Shown here piece by piece: positions 1 to 6,472 of a stretch of DNA of 9,334 bases. Below the pieces are notes generated by a model. It was given only the letters and a program-made list of their open reading frames with translations, made no database searches and was not told the origin of the DNA. Every line of letters starts with the position of its first letter. Position 1 is the stretch's first letter. Source of the DNA: DASXYG01 sp036502625 (GTDB lineage: Bacteria; Actinomycetota; Actinomycetes; Streptosporangiales; Streptosporangiaceae); assembly GCA_036502625.1 (NCBI GenBank), contig DASXYG010000047.1:1-9334 (forward strand), in the 5' to 3' direction. Position numbers and translations under genes: made by a program.

Positions 1-2188
1 CCAGCGCCTCCGGACGCGTCATCGCCGCGCCCCGCTCCCACAGCTCGGTGACCTCCTCCGCGCCGAGCTCGGTGTTCGCGTGGTCGAGGACGTCGCGGAT
101 GTGGTGGCCGCTCGGCGGCGCGTTCAGGTCGCGTCTCAGCCGGTCGGCGGCCGCGGCCAGGAAGACCGCGTCGTGCGCGGCGCCCGACGCGGCCGCGAGC
201 CGCGCGGCGGCGGCCATGCCGCGGGCGGTCGCGACACCGTGGCCGGCGAGCTCCGTGAGCCGCAGCGTCTCGCCGATCTCGGCGCGCGCGGTGTCGAGGT
301 CGCCGCGGCCGAGCGCGACACGCGCGATGCCCTCGTGGCAGCGGGCCTGCTCGGCGGTCGCGCCGTACGCGGCGAACAGGCCGCGCGCCTCGGTGTACCG
401 CCGGATGGCGTCGTCGGGCTCGCCGGACGCGTCGTCGAGCCGGGCCTGGCCGATCAGCATCCGGCCCACGAGCCAGCCGTTGCCGATCCGCCGCGCGACG
501 TGCAGCGCCTGCTCAAGCCGCGTGGCCACGAGGCCGAACGCGCCGGACGCGAGCGCCACGGTGGCGGCCGTCGCGTACGCGAGCGCGAGGTTCCACGGGT
601 CGCCGCCGCGCTCCGCGACCGTGATCGCCTCGGTGACACGGCGCGCCGCCTCCTCGGTGCGCCCGGCGCGGGAGTCCAGCGCGGCGAGCATGCACTGCGC
701 GGCGGCCGCCCGTTCCTCGTCACCGGCCTTGACGGCGAGCTCCAGCCCGTCGGACGCGTAGCGCGATGCGGCGGCGTACTCCCGCATCTCGAAGGTCAGC
801 TCCGCGCACCCGACGGTCAGCCGCGCCCGCTCCCGTACGGCGTCGGCGGGCAACGCGGCCATGAACCGCTCGTGCCAGCGCACGCCCTCGGCGTTGCGGC
901 CCTTCGGTATCCACCAGCCGCGCGTGTGCACGTGGCAGATCGCGAGGCCGGGTTCCAGGTCGGCGGACTCCAGCGACCACGCCATCGCCGCCTGCATGTT
1001 GCCCTGCTCGGTTCCGGCGCGGTCCAGCAGTTCGGCGACGCGGTCGGGGCCCGCGGGGTCGGAGCTCAGGGTGTCGTTCCAGGCGCTCTGGGTGAGCTCG
1101 GCGGCGCAGTCGAGGTGGCGGTCGCGCAGCTCGTCGCGTTCCCCCGCGGCGTCGAGCCGGCCCGCGGCGTACTGCCGGATCGTCTCCAGCATGCGGTAGC
1201 GCATCTCCCCCGCCACCTCGCCGGCGACGACGACCAGCGACTTGTCGACCAGGTCGGCGAGGCGGTCGAGCATGTCGGCCTCGGGGAGCTCGGCGTCGGC
1301 GCACACCCGCTCGGCCATCTCCAGCGTCCACCCGCCGGAGAACACCGAAAGCCGCCGCAGCAGCACGCGCTCGGCCTGCCCGAGCAGCTCGTGGCTCCAG
1401 TCGACCGCCGCCCACAGGGTGCGCAAGCGCTCGGGTGCCGTACGGTCGCCGGACGCGAGCAGCCGGAAGCGGTCGTCGAGCCGCGCGGCGATCTGCGCGG
1501 CGGACAGCACCCGTACGCGCGCGGCGGCCAGCTCGATGGCCAGCGGCATGCCTTCGAGGACGCGGCAGATCCGCGCGACGACCGGCGCGCTCGCGGCGTC
1601 CAGCCGGAACTCCGGGCGCGCGGCGGCGGCCCGCGCGACGAACAGGCGTACGGCCTCGGCGCCGCCGGTGTCGTCGCCGGGCGCGGGCACCGGCAGCGGC
1701 GGCACCCGCCAGACCGTCTCGCCGGCGATGCGCAGCGGCTCACGCGACGTGGTCAGCAGCCGGGTGCCCTCGCTCTTGGACATCACCGCCGAGCACAGCC
1801 GCGCGCACGGCTCCACGAGGTGCTCGCAGTTGTCCAGGACGAGGAGCATGGGGCGGTGGCGCAACGCGTCGAGCAGCGTCTCCTCCAGGCCGCGCCCGGC
1901 CTCGGCGCTGACGCCGATCGTCGTGGCGACGCGCGGCACCACGAGGTCGGGGGCGTCGAGGTCGGCCATCTCGACGAAGGCCACGGGCACCGGCGCGACG
2001 CCGGCGGCCTCGCCGTAGTCGAGGGCCACGCGCAGCGCGAGGCGGCTCTTCCCGATGCCCCCCGGCCCGGCGAGCGTGACCAGGCGTGTCGTGGTGACCA
2101 GGTCGATGATCTCGGTGGTGTCGCGCTCGCGGCCGACGAACTCGTCGGGTTCCGCGGGAAGACACACCGCGTCGGTTCGTACGGTCAC
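1..2188 (-). CDS. AfsR/LuxR-type ATPase regulator with TPR-like repeats (partial, C-terminus off window)
   Basis: The visible 729 codons read from GTG 2188 to the left edge with no stop. The N-terminal region matches signal-transduction ATPases of the AfsR/LuxR/NB-ARC group: an FVGRE entry motif (residues 17-21), Walker A GPGGIGKS (41-48), Walker B LLVLDN (115-120), a TTSRE sensor-like motif (146-150), a GMPLAIELAA motif (213-222) and YRMLETIRQYA (331-341), which normally closes the winged-helix part. From about residue 360 the protein is alanine-rich, helical and TPR-like. No DNA-binding domain is visible. In this family a LuxR helix-turn-helix often follows at the C-terminus, which here would lie beyond the edge, so DNA binding is inferred only. 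The start is uncertain: GTG 2188 has only GGGAG 2 nt upstream, while in-frame GTG 2215 has GAGG 4 nt upstream; an in-frame TGA lies just above. It is divergent from the zinc-ribbon-like gene. The family role is ATP-dependent, ligand- or partner-controlled transcriptional regulation; the target is unknown. Confidence 0.9.
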   Translation of the reverse strand, partial: MTVRTDAVCLPAEPDEFVGRERDTTEIIDLVTTTRLVTLAGPGGIGKSRLALRVALDYGEAAGVAPVPVAFVEMADLDAPDLVVPRVATTIGVSAEAGRGLEETLLDALRHRPMLLVLDNCEHLVEPCARLCSAVMSKSEGTRLLTTSREPLRIAGETVWRVPPLPVPAPGDDTGGAEAVRLFVARAAAARPEFRLDAASAPVVARICRVLEGMPLAIELAAARVRVLSAAQIAARLDDRFRLLASGDRTAPERLRTLWAAVDWSHELLGQAERVLLRRLSVFSGGWTLEMAERVCADAELPEADMLDRLADLVDKSLVVVAGEVAGEMRYRMLETIRQYAAGRLDAAGERDELRDRHLDCAAELTQSAWNDTLSSDPAGPDRVAELLDRAGTEQGNMQAAMAWSLESADLEPGLAICHVHTRGWWIPKGRNAEGVRWHERFMAALPADAVRERARLTVGCAELTFEMREYAAASRYASDGLELAVKAGDEERAAAAQCMLAALDSRAGRTEEAARRVTEAITVAERGGDPWNLALAYATAATVALASGAFGLVATRLEQALHVARRIGNGWLVGRMLIGQARLDDASGEPDDAIRRYTEARGLFAAYGATAEQARCHEGIARVALGRGDLDTARAEIGETLRLTELAGHGVATARGMAAAARLAAASGAAHDAVFLAAAADRLRRDLNAPPSGHHIRDVLDHANTELGAEEVTELWERGAAMTRPEAL

Positions 2189-2286
2189 GGCTCCCGCCCC
2201 GTAGTCACGACCCACGGCGCCTCGGGCGCCCCACCATCACGGTTCGGCTCCACCCTGGGGCGCGCCTCGTCGAGGGGGTCCGTCAT
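2185..2286 (-). CDS. Possible 33-codon leader ORF overlapping the regulator start
   Basis: An ATG at 2286 opens a 33-residue frame (MTDPLDEARPRVEPNR... ending TTGREP). Its TGA shares a GTGA overlap with the regulator's GTG at 2188. A GGAG sits 8 nt upstream of the ATG; a second AAGGAG directly abuts it. The peptide is acidic/proline-rich and looks disordered. It could be a translationally coupled leader peptide, or the true N-terminus of the regulator displaced by a frameshift or sequencing error. It could also be a chance frame in GC-rich DNA. No homolog is recognised. Confidence 0.3.
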   Translation of the reverse strand: MTDPLDEARPRVEPNRDGGAPEAPWVVTTGREP

Positions 2287-2522
2287 CTCCTTGACTCCAT
2301 CGCCGTTGTGGCTGTGAGTGTTTCACCCCTACCCGGAGCGTGTCAGCGATTACGGGATATGCCGCGGCCGTAACCGGCCGGTTTCGATGCCGGAACCGGA
2401 CACCGCGCGCCGGATGCCGAGCGTGACGTACGCCTCATCCACTGGGGGCTATCGGTGCCGGGCAGATGGCGTTTACAAGTGAGGGACACGCACCCCACCA
2501 CCCGTTCTCTCGAGGTCGCATA
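2287..2522. promoter_or_regulatory. Divergent promoter region with clustered palindromes
   Basis: This 236-bp gap must hold the promoters of the regulator (minus) and the zinc-ribbon-like gene (plus). It contains a perfect 12-bp palindrome AACCGGCCGGTT (2372-2383), a third half-site AACCGG (2394-2399), and an overlapping inverted repeat TTACGG...CCGTAA (2350-2355 and 2368-2373). These look like operator elements. No -35/-10 pair is good enough to call; a TATCGG hexamer at 2450-2455 is a weak -10 candidate for the plus-strand gene. Confidence 0.45.
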
Positions 2523-3338
2523 ATGCCGGTCATCGACGTGGCCTGTGCCATCAAGGCGCGGCTCGGCGCCCCCACCGTGGAGGCCCTCAGCGCCCGCTTC
2601 GGCGCCGACGGCACCTGCCCCGACTGCCGTACGCGCTTCGGCACCGCGCGGCTCAGCCTGTGCGCGTTCAGCGACGAGGCCGAGCACCTCACGCTCGTCG
2701 CCTACCACGCGGGCTGCCGCGCCACCGAATGGCTCGACGCACCCGGCCTCGACCGCTCACCGACGTGGCACGCCGCGATGACCACCTGCTGGGTGGACAT
2801 GCCGCCGTCCGACACCCCGTCCGAGGGCGCGGAGGCGCACCACCGCACGTCCCGCTGGCGCCGCGGCCGCACCCCCGGCGGCGAGCCGCGCCGCCACGGC
2901 CTGCTGCGCCGCCGCCCGCGCCACGTCCGCCACATGCAGGTGCCGGTGCTGCTCGTGCATCCCCGGCTGGAGTCCGCGCGGGTGCGCATGGTCGGCCCCG
3001 AGGAGTCCGTGAACGCCGACATCGAGGGCTACCACCGGCTCGGCTTCGCCGACGCGGTCGACCTCGCCGCGGGCCCGCTCGCCCCGGTCGGCGCGTCCAG
3101 GCTGATGACGGCGGGCCGCCCGTCGGCGCACATCGTGGTCCGCGCCGGGTTCGAGACGTGGGCCGCGCCCGTGCCGTCGCCGTCGCTGCTGACGCTGATC
3201 CGCGCCCGCGGCGGTGTCCTCGTCGGCGTCGGCTGCGAGGTCGACGCCGAGGCCCTGGCCACCGACCCGCCCGCGCTGGCGACCGCGATCGACCGCGGCG
3301 ACATCCTGCTCGGCTGGACCCCGCTGCGCCCCTCGTGA
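2523..3338 (+). CDS. Hypothetical protein with zinc-ribbon-like Cys/His pattern
   Basis: I do not recognise this 271-residue protein. The ATG at 2523 is chosen because GAGG (2512-2515) lies 7 nt upstream; the in-frame ATG at 2466 would add 19 residues but has no ribosome binding site. Residues 32-35 form CPDC, followed by C47 and a YHAGC motif with H62 and C65, together resembling a small zinc ribbon. Residues 109-137 are an arginine-rich, probably flexible linker. Residues 138-271 alternate hydrophobic strands and helices (VPVLLVH, GGVLVGVGC) and could be a second folded domain. There is no signal peptide or membrane segment, so a cytoplasmic location is likely. It is divergent from the ATPase regulator and converges on the hydrolase gene. 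Base composition and codon use match the neighbours. Zinc binding is inferred from residue spacing; any enzymatic or nucleic-acid role is unknown. Confidence 0.85.
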   Translation: MPVIDVACAIKARLGAPTVEALSARFGADGTCPDCRTRFGTARLSLCAFSDEAEHLTLVAYHAGCRATEWLDAPGLDRSPTWHAAMTTCWVDMPPSDTPSEGAEAHHRTSRWRRGRTPGGEPRRHGLLRRRPRHVRHMQVPVLLVHPRLESARVRMVGPEESVNADIEGYHRLGFADAVDLAAGPLAPVGASRLMTAGRPSAHIVVRAGFETWAAPVPSPSLLTLIRARGGVLVGVGCEVDAEALATDPPALATAIDRGDILLGWTPLRPS

Positions 3339-3342
3339 CGCC

Positions 3343-4290
3343 CTAGCCGCGGGCGCGCGCCCGCAGGAAACCCGTCATGCGGCGCCGCGCCTCCGCGGCC
3401 ATCCCGGTCGGCAGCAGATCGAAGCCGTGCGGCGACTCCGGGTAGACGTGCAGTTCAGCGTCGCCGCCCGCGGCGCGCCAGCGGGCCGCCATGAACAGCG
3501 AGTCGTCGAGGAACGGGTCGTACGCCCCGACGCTGAACAGCGCGGGCGGCAGCCCCCGCAGATCCGCGTACAACGGGGAGACGCCGGGCGCGCGCAGCTC
3601 CTCCTCGCCGCGGCCGGGGAACACCAGCGGGCGGCTGGCCTCGAGGTACGCCCGGTCGATGAGCGGCGTGTCGTACGCGAGCCGCTGGCTCGGCGTGAAC
3701 GACATGTCGTACGGCCCGTACGCCAGGTTCGCGCCGTGGAAGCGGTCGGCCAGGCCCTCGTCGCGCATGCGCAGCAGCGTCAGCGTGGCCAGTGTCGCGC
3801 CCGCCGAGGCGCCGCCGACCAGCAGCCGCCCGGTGCCGAACAGCCCGGCGGCGTGCCCGGCCAGCCAGCGCGCGACGGCCGCGCAGTCGTCGGCGGCGGC
3901 CGGATGCGGGTGCTCGGGCGCGAGCCGGTAGTCCACGGACACCACCGCGACCTGGCACGTACGGGCCAGCTCGGCGTTCGCGGCGTCGCCGGCCGCCGCG
4001 GAGCCGATGATCCAGCCGCCGCCGTGGATCTCGACGTAGACGGCGTCGGCCGCGCCCTCGGGCTCGAACACCCGGACCGGCACCGGCGACGGCGCGTCGA
4101 CGGTGACCAGCCGGCTCGGCGGCGGCGCGAACGCGCCCATGCCGCGGATCTGCTCGTCGGAGTCGGCGCGCAACTCGGCGATGTGCGCCCGGTCGCACAG
4201 CCGGTCCACCACGGACGGCACCGCGCGGAGCCCGTCAAGCACGCGCCGCGCCTCATCGACGTACGGTTCCAGCCCCGTTTCGCCCGGCAT
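3343..4290 (-). CDS. Alpha/beta hydrolase, hormone-sensitive-lipase family esterase
   Basis: This 315-residue protein has the full signature of the HSL (family IV) esterase/lipase group. HGGGW (residues 89-93) forms the oxyanion hole, YRLAPEHP (121-128) is the family motif, and GASAG (160-164) carries nucleophile Ser162. Asp258 in AYDPFLDDS and His288 in SPHGFD complete the triad. Length is normal for the family. It should hydrolyse short-chain or aryl carboxylic esters in the cytoplasm; there is no signal peptide. The substrate cannot be read from sequence. The ATG at 4290 lacks a clear Shine-Dalgarno sequence and starts 30 bp after the stop of the PNPOx-fold gene on the same strand, so it is probably co-transcribed with it. 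Its 3' end faces the convergent zinc-ribbon-like gene with 4 nt between stops. Confidence 0.95.
   Translation of the reverse strand: MPGETGLEPYVDEARRVLDGLRAVPSVVDRLCDRAHIAELRADSDEQIRGMGAFAPPPSRLVTVDAPSPVPVRVFEPEGAADAVYVEIHGGGWIIGSAAAGDAANAELARTCQVAVVSVDYRLAPEHPHPAAADDCAAVARWLAGHAAGLFGTGRLLVGGASAGATLATLTLLRMRDEGLADRFHGANLAYGPYDMSFTPSQRLAYDTPLIDRAYLEASRPLVFPGRGEEELRAPGVSPLYADLRGLPPALFSVGAYDPFLDDSLFMAARWRAAGGDAELHVYPESPHGFDLLPTGMAAEARRRMTGFLRARARG
3349..3364 (+). terminator. GC-only hairpin after the zinc-ribbon-like gene
   Basis: A perfect 16-bp palindrome, GCGGGCGCGCGCCCGC, begins 11 nt after the TGA of the plus-strand gene. It lies inside the last codons of the convergent hydrolase gene (its Arg-Ala-Arg-Ala-Arg tail). 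It could fold into a very stable hairpin and end plus-strand transcription, as actinomycete terminators often lack a U-tract. The same bases encode protein, so the palindrome may only reflect the codon run. Confidence 0.3.
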
Positions 4291-4320
4291 CCGCCGATTA
4301 TCGCAAGCCGGGCGCCCCGG

Positions 4321-4815
4321 TCACGCCCGGCGCTCGGCGGGCACCGTGCGCCAGCCGTCGTCGTCCCAGGCGATCACGGCGGGCACCAGGCCGTACGGCT
4401 CGGGGTGCACGCCGTGCGCGAAGCTCATCAGCTCGATGCGGTACGGCCGCAGCCTCAGCAGCACGAAGTCGCCGCCGCGCGGGCCCTCGGGGAAGAACGC
4501 GATGAGGTCGTCCTGCCAGCGTGCGGCGCGCTCGCGTTCGTCGTCGACCACCTCGGCCCGCGCCTGCATCACCACCGCGCCGACCCCGTCGCGGTCCTCC
4601 GCGGCGTACGTCACCTCGGGGCGGCTGCCGACCTGGGCCACCTTGCGCGAGCGCGGGCTGGTGCCGATCCACACGGTGCCGTCGTCGTCGACGGCGACGT
4701 GCTCGACCAGCCGGGTGTGCACCCGGTCGCGGCCGAGTGTGGACAAGAACCCGAACGGATGGCCGCGCAGCGTCTCCAGCGCGATCTTCATCAGCCCGGC
4801 GGGCTCCAGAGCCAT
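4321..4815 (-). CDS. Pyridoxamine 5'-phosphate oxidase-fold (general stress protein 26-like) flavoprotein
   Basis: This 164-residue protein has the split-barrel pattern of the PNPOx-like superfamily. An N-terminal helix leads into GFLSTLGRDRVHTRLVEH (residues 22-39), then a strand with VWIGTSPRSRKVAQV (48-62), where the Ser/Arg/Lys cluster normally contacts flavin phosphate. VVMQARAEVVDD (81-92) and a C-terminal strand region (118-131) follow. Members bind FMN, F420 or heme as small cytoplasmic dimers; which cofactor is used here cannot be decided. The start is well supported: AGGGAGG (4820-4826 on the complement) lies 4 nt before the ATG. It is the first gene of a likely operon with the esterase, 30 bp downstream. 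The pairing suggests joint detoxification or metabolism, but that is inference. It is not a full pyridoxine-synthesis enzyme, as it lacks the usual C-terminal PNPOx domain. Confidence 0.88.
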   Translation of the reverse strand: MALEPAGLMKIALETLRGHPFGFLSTLGRDRVHTRLVEHVAVDDDGTVWIGTSPRSRKVAQVGSRPEVTYAAEDRDGVGAVVMQARAEVVDDERERAARWQDDLIAFFPEGPRGGDFVLLRLRPYRIELMSFAHGVHPEPYGLVPAVIAWDDDGWRTVPAERRA

Positions 4816-4867
4816 CTGGCCTCCCTCTTCACCGATAGGACGAGGGTGCCCGAGCCCGTACGCCGCA

Positions 4868-4891
4868 CGCCTCCCCCAGCGGAGGGAGACG
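4868..4891 (-). terminator. Hairpin after the MFS transporter gene
   Basis: Arms CTCCC (4871-4875) and GGGAG (4884-4888) pair around an 8-nt loop, and the stem extends by two more pairs (4868-4869 with 4890-4891) past one mismatch. It begins about 5 nt after the TAG of the MFS gene. There is no U-tract. An alternative fold pairs CCTCC with GGAGG. It is a plausible intrinsic terminator separating the MFS gene from the PNPOx-fold gene. Confidence 0.35.
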
Positions 4892-4896
4892 CGCCG

Positions 4897-6300
4897 CTAT
4901 CCGGCGGGCCGCGCGGTGGCCTCGGCGCGCAGGGAGTCGAGCTCGTCGGCGCCGATCAGCCGCCGGTTGATGTCCTCCAGGCGCTCGCCCTTGGTCTCCG
5001 GCGCCAGCCAGACGCAGATGCCCACGCCGAGCACACCGCAGGCGACGAACAGCCACAGCGCGTTGCCCAGGCCCCACGCGTCGACCAGCTTGGGGAACAG
5101 CAGCGTGCCGATGACGCCGCCCGCCCGGCTGACGGCCGCGGCGAGCCCGGTGCCGCTCGCGCGCAGCGGCGTCGGGAACAGCTCCGTCGGATAGACGAAG
5201 TCGAGGATGCCGGGGCCGGAGTTGGCGAACAGCACGGCGACGGCGAGCAGCACCACGACGGCGGCCAGCGGCGGCGACGGGATGAGCGCCAGCACGGCGA
5301 GCGCCACCACCAGGCCGGAGAACGCCGTGATGATCAGCGGCCGGCGTCCGACGCGGTCCACGGTCGCCACGCCGGCCACCGCGCCCGCGACGCCGAGCAG
5401 CGCCACCACCATCGACCCGATGCTGGACTCCAGGCTGTTGGTCGTGAACTCCTTCATGATCGTCGGCGTGTAGATCGTGATGCCGTAGTACGCCAGCGTG
5501 TACATGAACCAGAAGCCGCAGCAGAACGTCGTCCAGCGCAGCATCCGCCCGCTGAACAGCCGCCGGAACGGCGCGTGCTCCTCGGCCTCGCTCACGCGGT
5601 GCGCCGCGTCGCCCGGCTCGTCCGCCTCGCCGGTCGCGCGGGTGAACCGGGCGAGCACGGCGGACGCCTCGTCGGCGCGGCCGCGCGCCTGGAGCCACCG
5701 CGGCGACTCGGGGATCTTGCTGCGCAGGTAGATCACCACGAGCGCGAACACCGCGCCGAGCAGCAGCATCCACCGCCACGAGCTGTCGCCGAGCGGGGAG
5801 AACACCAGCCCGGCGAGGTACGCCGCAGCGGAGCCGACGAACCAGGTGGCGCCCAGGCGGCACATCAGGGTGCCGCGCCGGTGCGCGGGGGCGAACTCGG
5901 CGAGCAGCGTCGAGGAGATCGAGTAGTCGGCGCCGAGGCCGACGCCGAGCAGGAACCGGAACGCCAGGAGCTGCCAGAGGTCCTGGCTGACCGCGGTGAG
6001 CGCGGCGAACACGAAGAAGCAGATCAGGTCGATCAGGTACATCTTCTTGCGGCCGAGCCTGTCGGTCAGCCGCCCGAACACCAGCGCGCCGACCAGCATG
6101 CCGACGACGGCCGACGCGGCGAGCGCGCCCTCCCAGCCGGCGGAGATGTCCCACTGCTTCTTCAGGACGGGCAGCGCCACCGCGATGACGGCCAGGTCGT
6201 AGCCGTCGAGGAACATCCCCGCCGCGGACAGCAGGGTGACCTTCCGGTGGAACGGGCGGAGCTCGTCGGAGTCGAGCACACCGAACTCGGTTCCGGACAA
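4897..6300 (-). CDS. MFS transporter, sugar/metabolite:H+ symporter type
   Basis: This is a 12-TM major facilitator of 467 residues from TTG 6300. Numbered from that start, it carries DGYD in TM1 (32-35), the loop 2-3 motif GRLTDRLGRKK (76-86), RRGT (141-144), PESPRWL (197-203), the second loop motif DRVGRRP (315-321), the PTELFPTPLRASGTG stretch (371-385) and a terminal PETKGE (434-439). PESPRW and PETKG are hallmarks of the sugar-porter and related metabolite:H+ symporter families. The substrate is not predictable; sugars, inositol and aromatic acids are all possible. Start choice: GGAGG (6308-6312 on the complement) is 7 nt before TTG 6300. The upstream in-frame ATG at 6372 has no ribosome binding site and would add 24 codons with poor GC third-position bias, including a rare TTA. 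GTG 6279 is another option. It appears monocistronic, with hairpins on both sides. Confidence 0.92.
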   Translation of the reverse strand: MSGTEFGVLDSDELRPFHRKVTLLSAAGMFLDGYDLAVIAVALPVLKKQWDISAGWEGALAASAVVGMLVGALVFGRLTDRLGRKKMYLIDLICFFVFAALTAVSQDLWQLLAFRFLLGVGLGADYSISSTLLAEFAPAHRRGTLMCRLGATWFVGSAAAYLAGLVFSPLGDSSWRWMLLLGAVFALVVIYLRSKIPESPRWLQARGRADEASAVLARFTRATGEADEPGDAAHRVSEAEEHAPFRRLFSGRMLRWTTFCCGFWFMYTLAYYGITIYTPTIMKEFTTNSLESSIGSMVVALLGVAGAVAGVATVDRVGRRPLIITAFSGLVVALAVLALIPSPPLAAVVVLLAVAVLFANSGPGILDFVYPTELFPTPLRASGTGLAAAVSRAGGVIGTLLFPKLVDAWGLGNALWLFVACGVLGVGICVWLAPETKGERLEDINRRLIGADELDSLRAEATARPAG

Positions 6301-6415
6301 CAGGGCGCCTCCGGCAGCACTGGTTGGCTTGTCGAACGCAACTTCTACCAGTGTGTGTAACCGGACGTCCATGCGCCGGACACCAGATGTTCACTTTCGT
6401 CCGGGGATCGGTGAT
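6301..6415 (-). promoter_or_regulatory. Leader and putative operator of the MFS gene
   Basis: The stretch upstream of TTG 6300 is locally AT-richer than the genes. It holds a 7-bp inverted repeat, CACTGGT (6318-6324) and ACCAGTG (6347-6353), with a 22-bp spacer, placed 18-53 bp before the TTG. A second, weaker pair, CCGGAC (6376-6381) and GTCCGG (6399-6404), lies further upstream. Spacing and position suit an operator for a transporter gene. No confident -35/-10 pair was found. Confidence 0.35.
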
Positions 6416-6449
6416 GTGTCCCGGCGGCCCCCGAAGGTCACCGGGACAC
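6416..6449 (-). terminator. 9-bp stem-loop after the NERD-like gene
   Basis: GTGTCCCGG (6416-6424) and CCGGGACAC (6441-6449) are perfectly complementary around a 16-nt loop. The structure starts 23 nt after the TGA of the NERD-like gene in its direction of transcription. It has no U-tract, which is common for actinomycete terminators. It also lies upstream of the MFS gene, so an operator role is possible. Confidence 0.5.
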
Positions 6450-6472
6450 GGCTCGTGCGGGCCGGCGGCCCG

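Noticed and set aside
80..2317. A 745-codon open frame on the plus strand.
   Set aside because: It is antisense to the ATPase regulator, whose motifs are unambiguous. Its translation is rich in Arg, Gly, His and Gln with no domain, as expected for a shadow frame in GC-rich DNA.
2466..2522. In-frame upstream ATG extending the zinc-ribbon-like protein by 19 residues.
   Set aside because: No ribosome binding site precedes ATG 2466, whereas GAGG is well spaced before ATG 2523.
3214..6360. A 1048-codon open frame on the plus strand.
   Set aside because: It runs antisense through the esterase, PNPOx-fold and MFS genes and into their gaps. The composition is low-complexity and no motif is recognisable; the three minus-strand genes explain the sequence.
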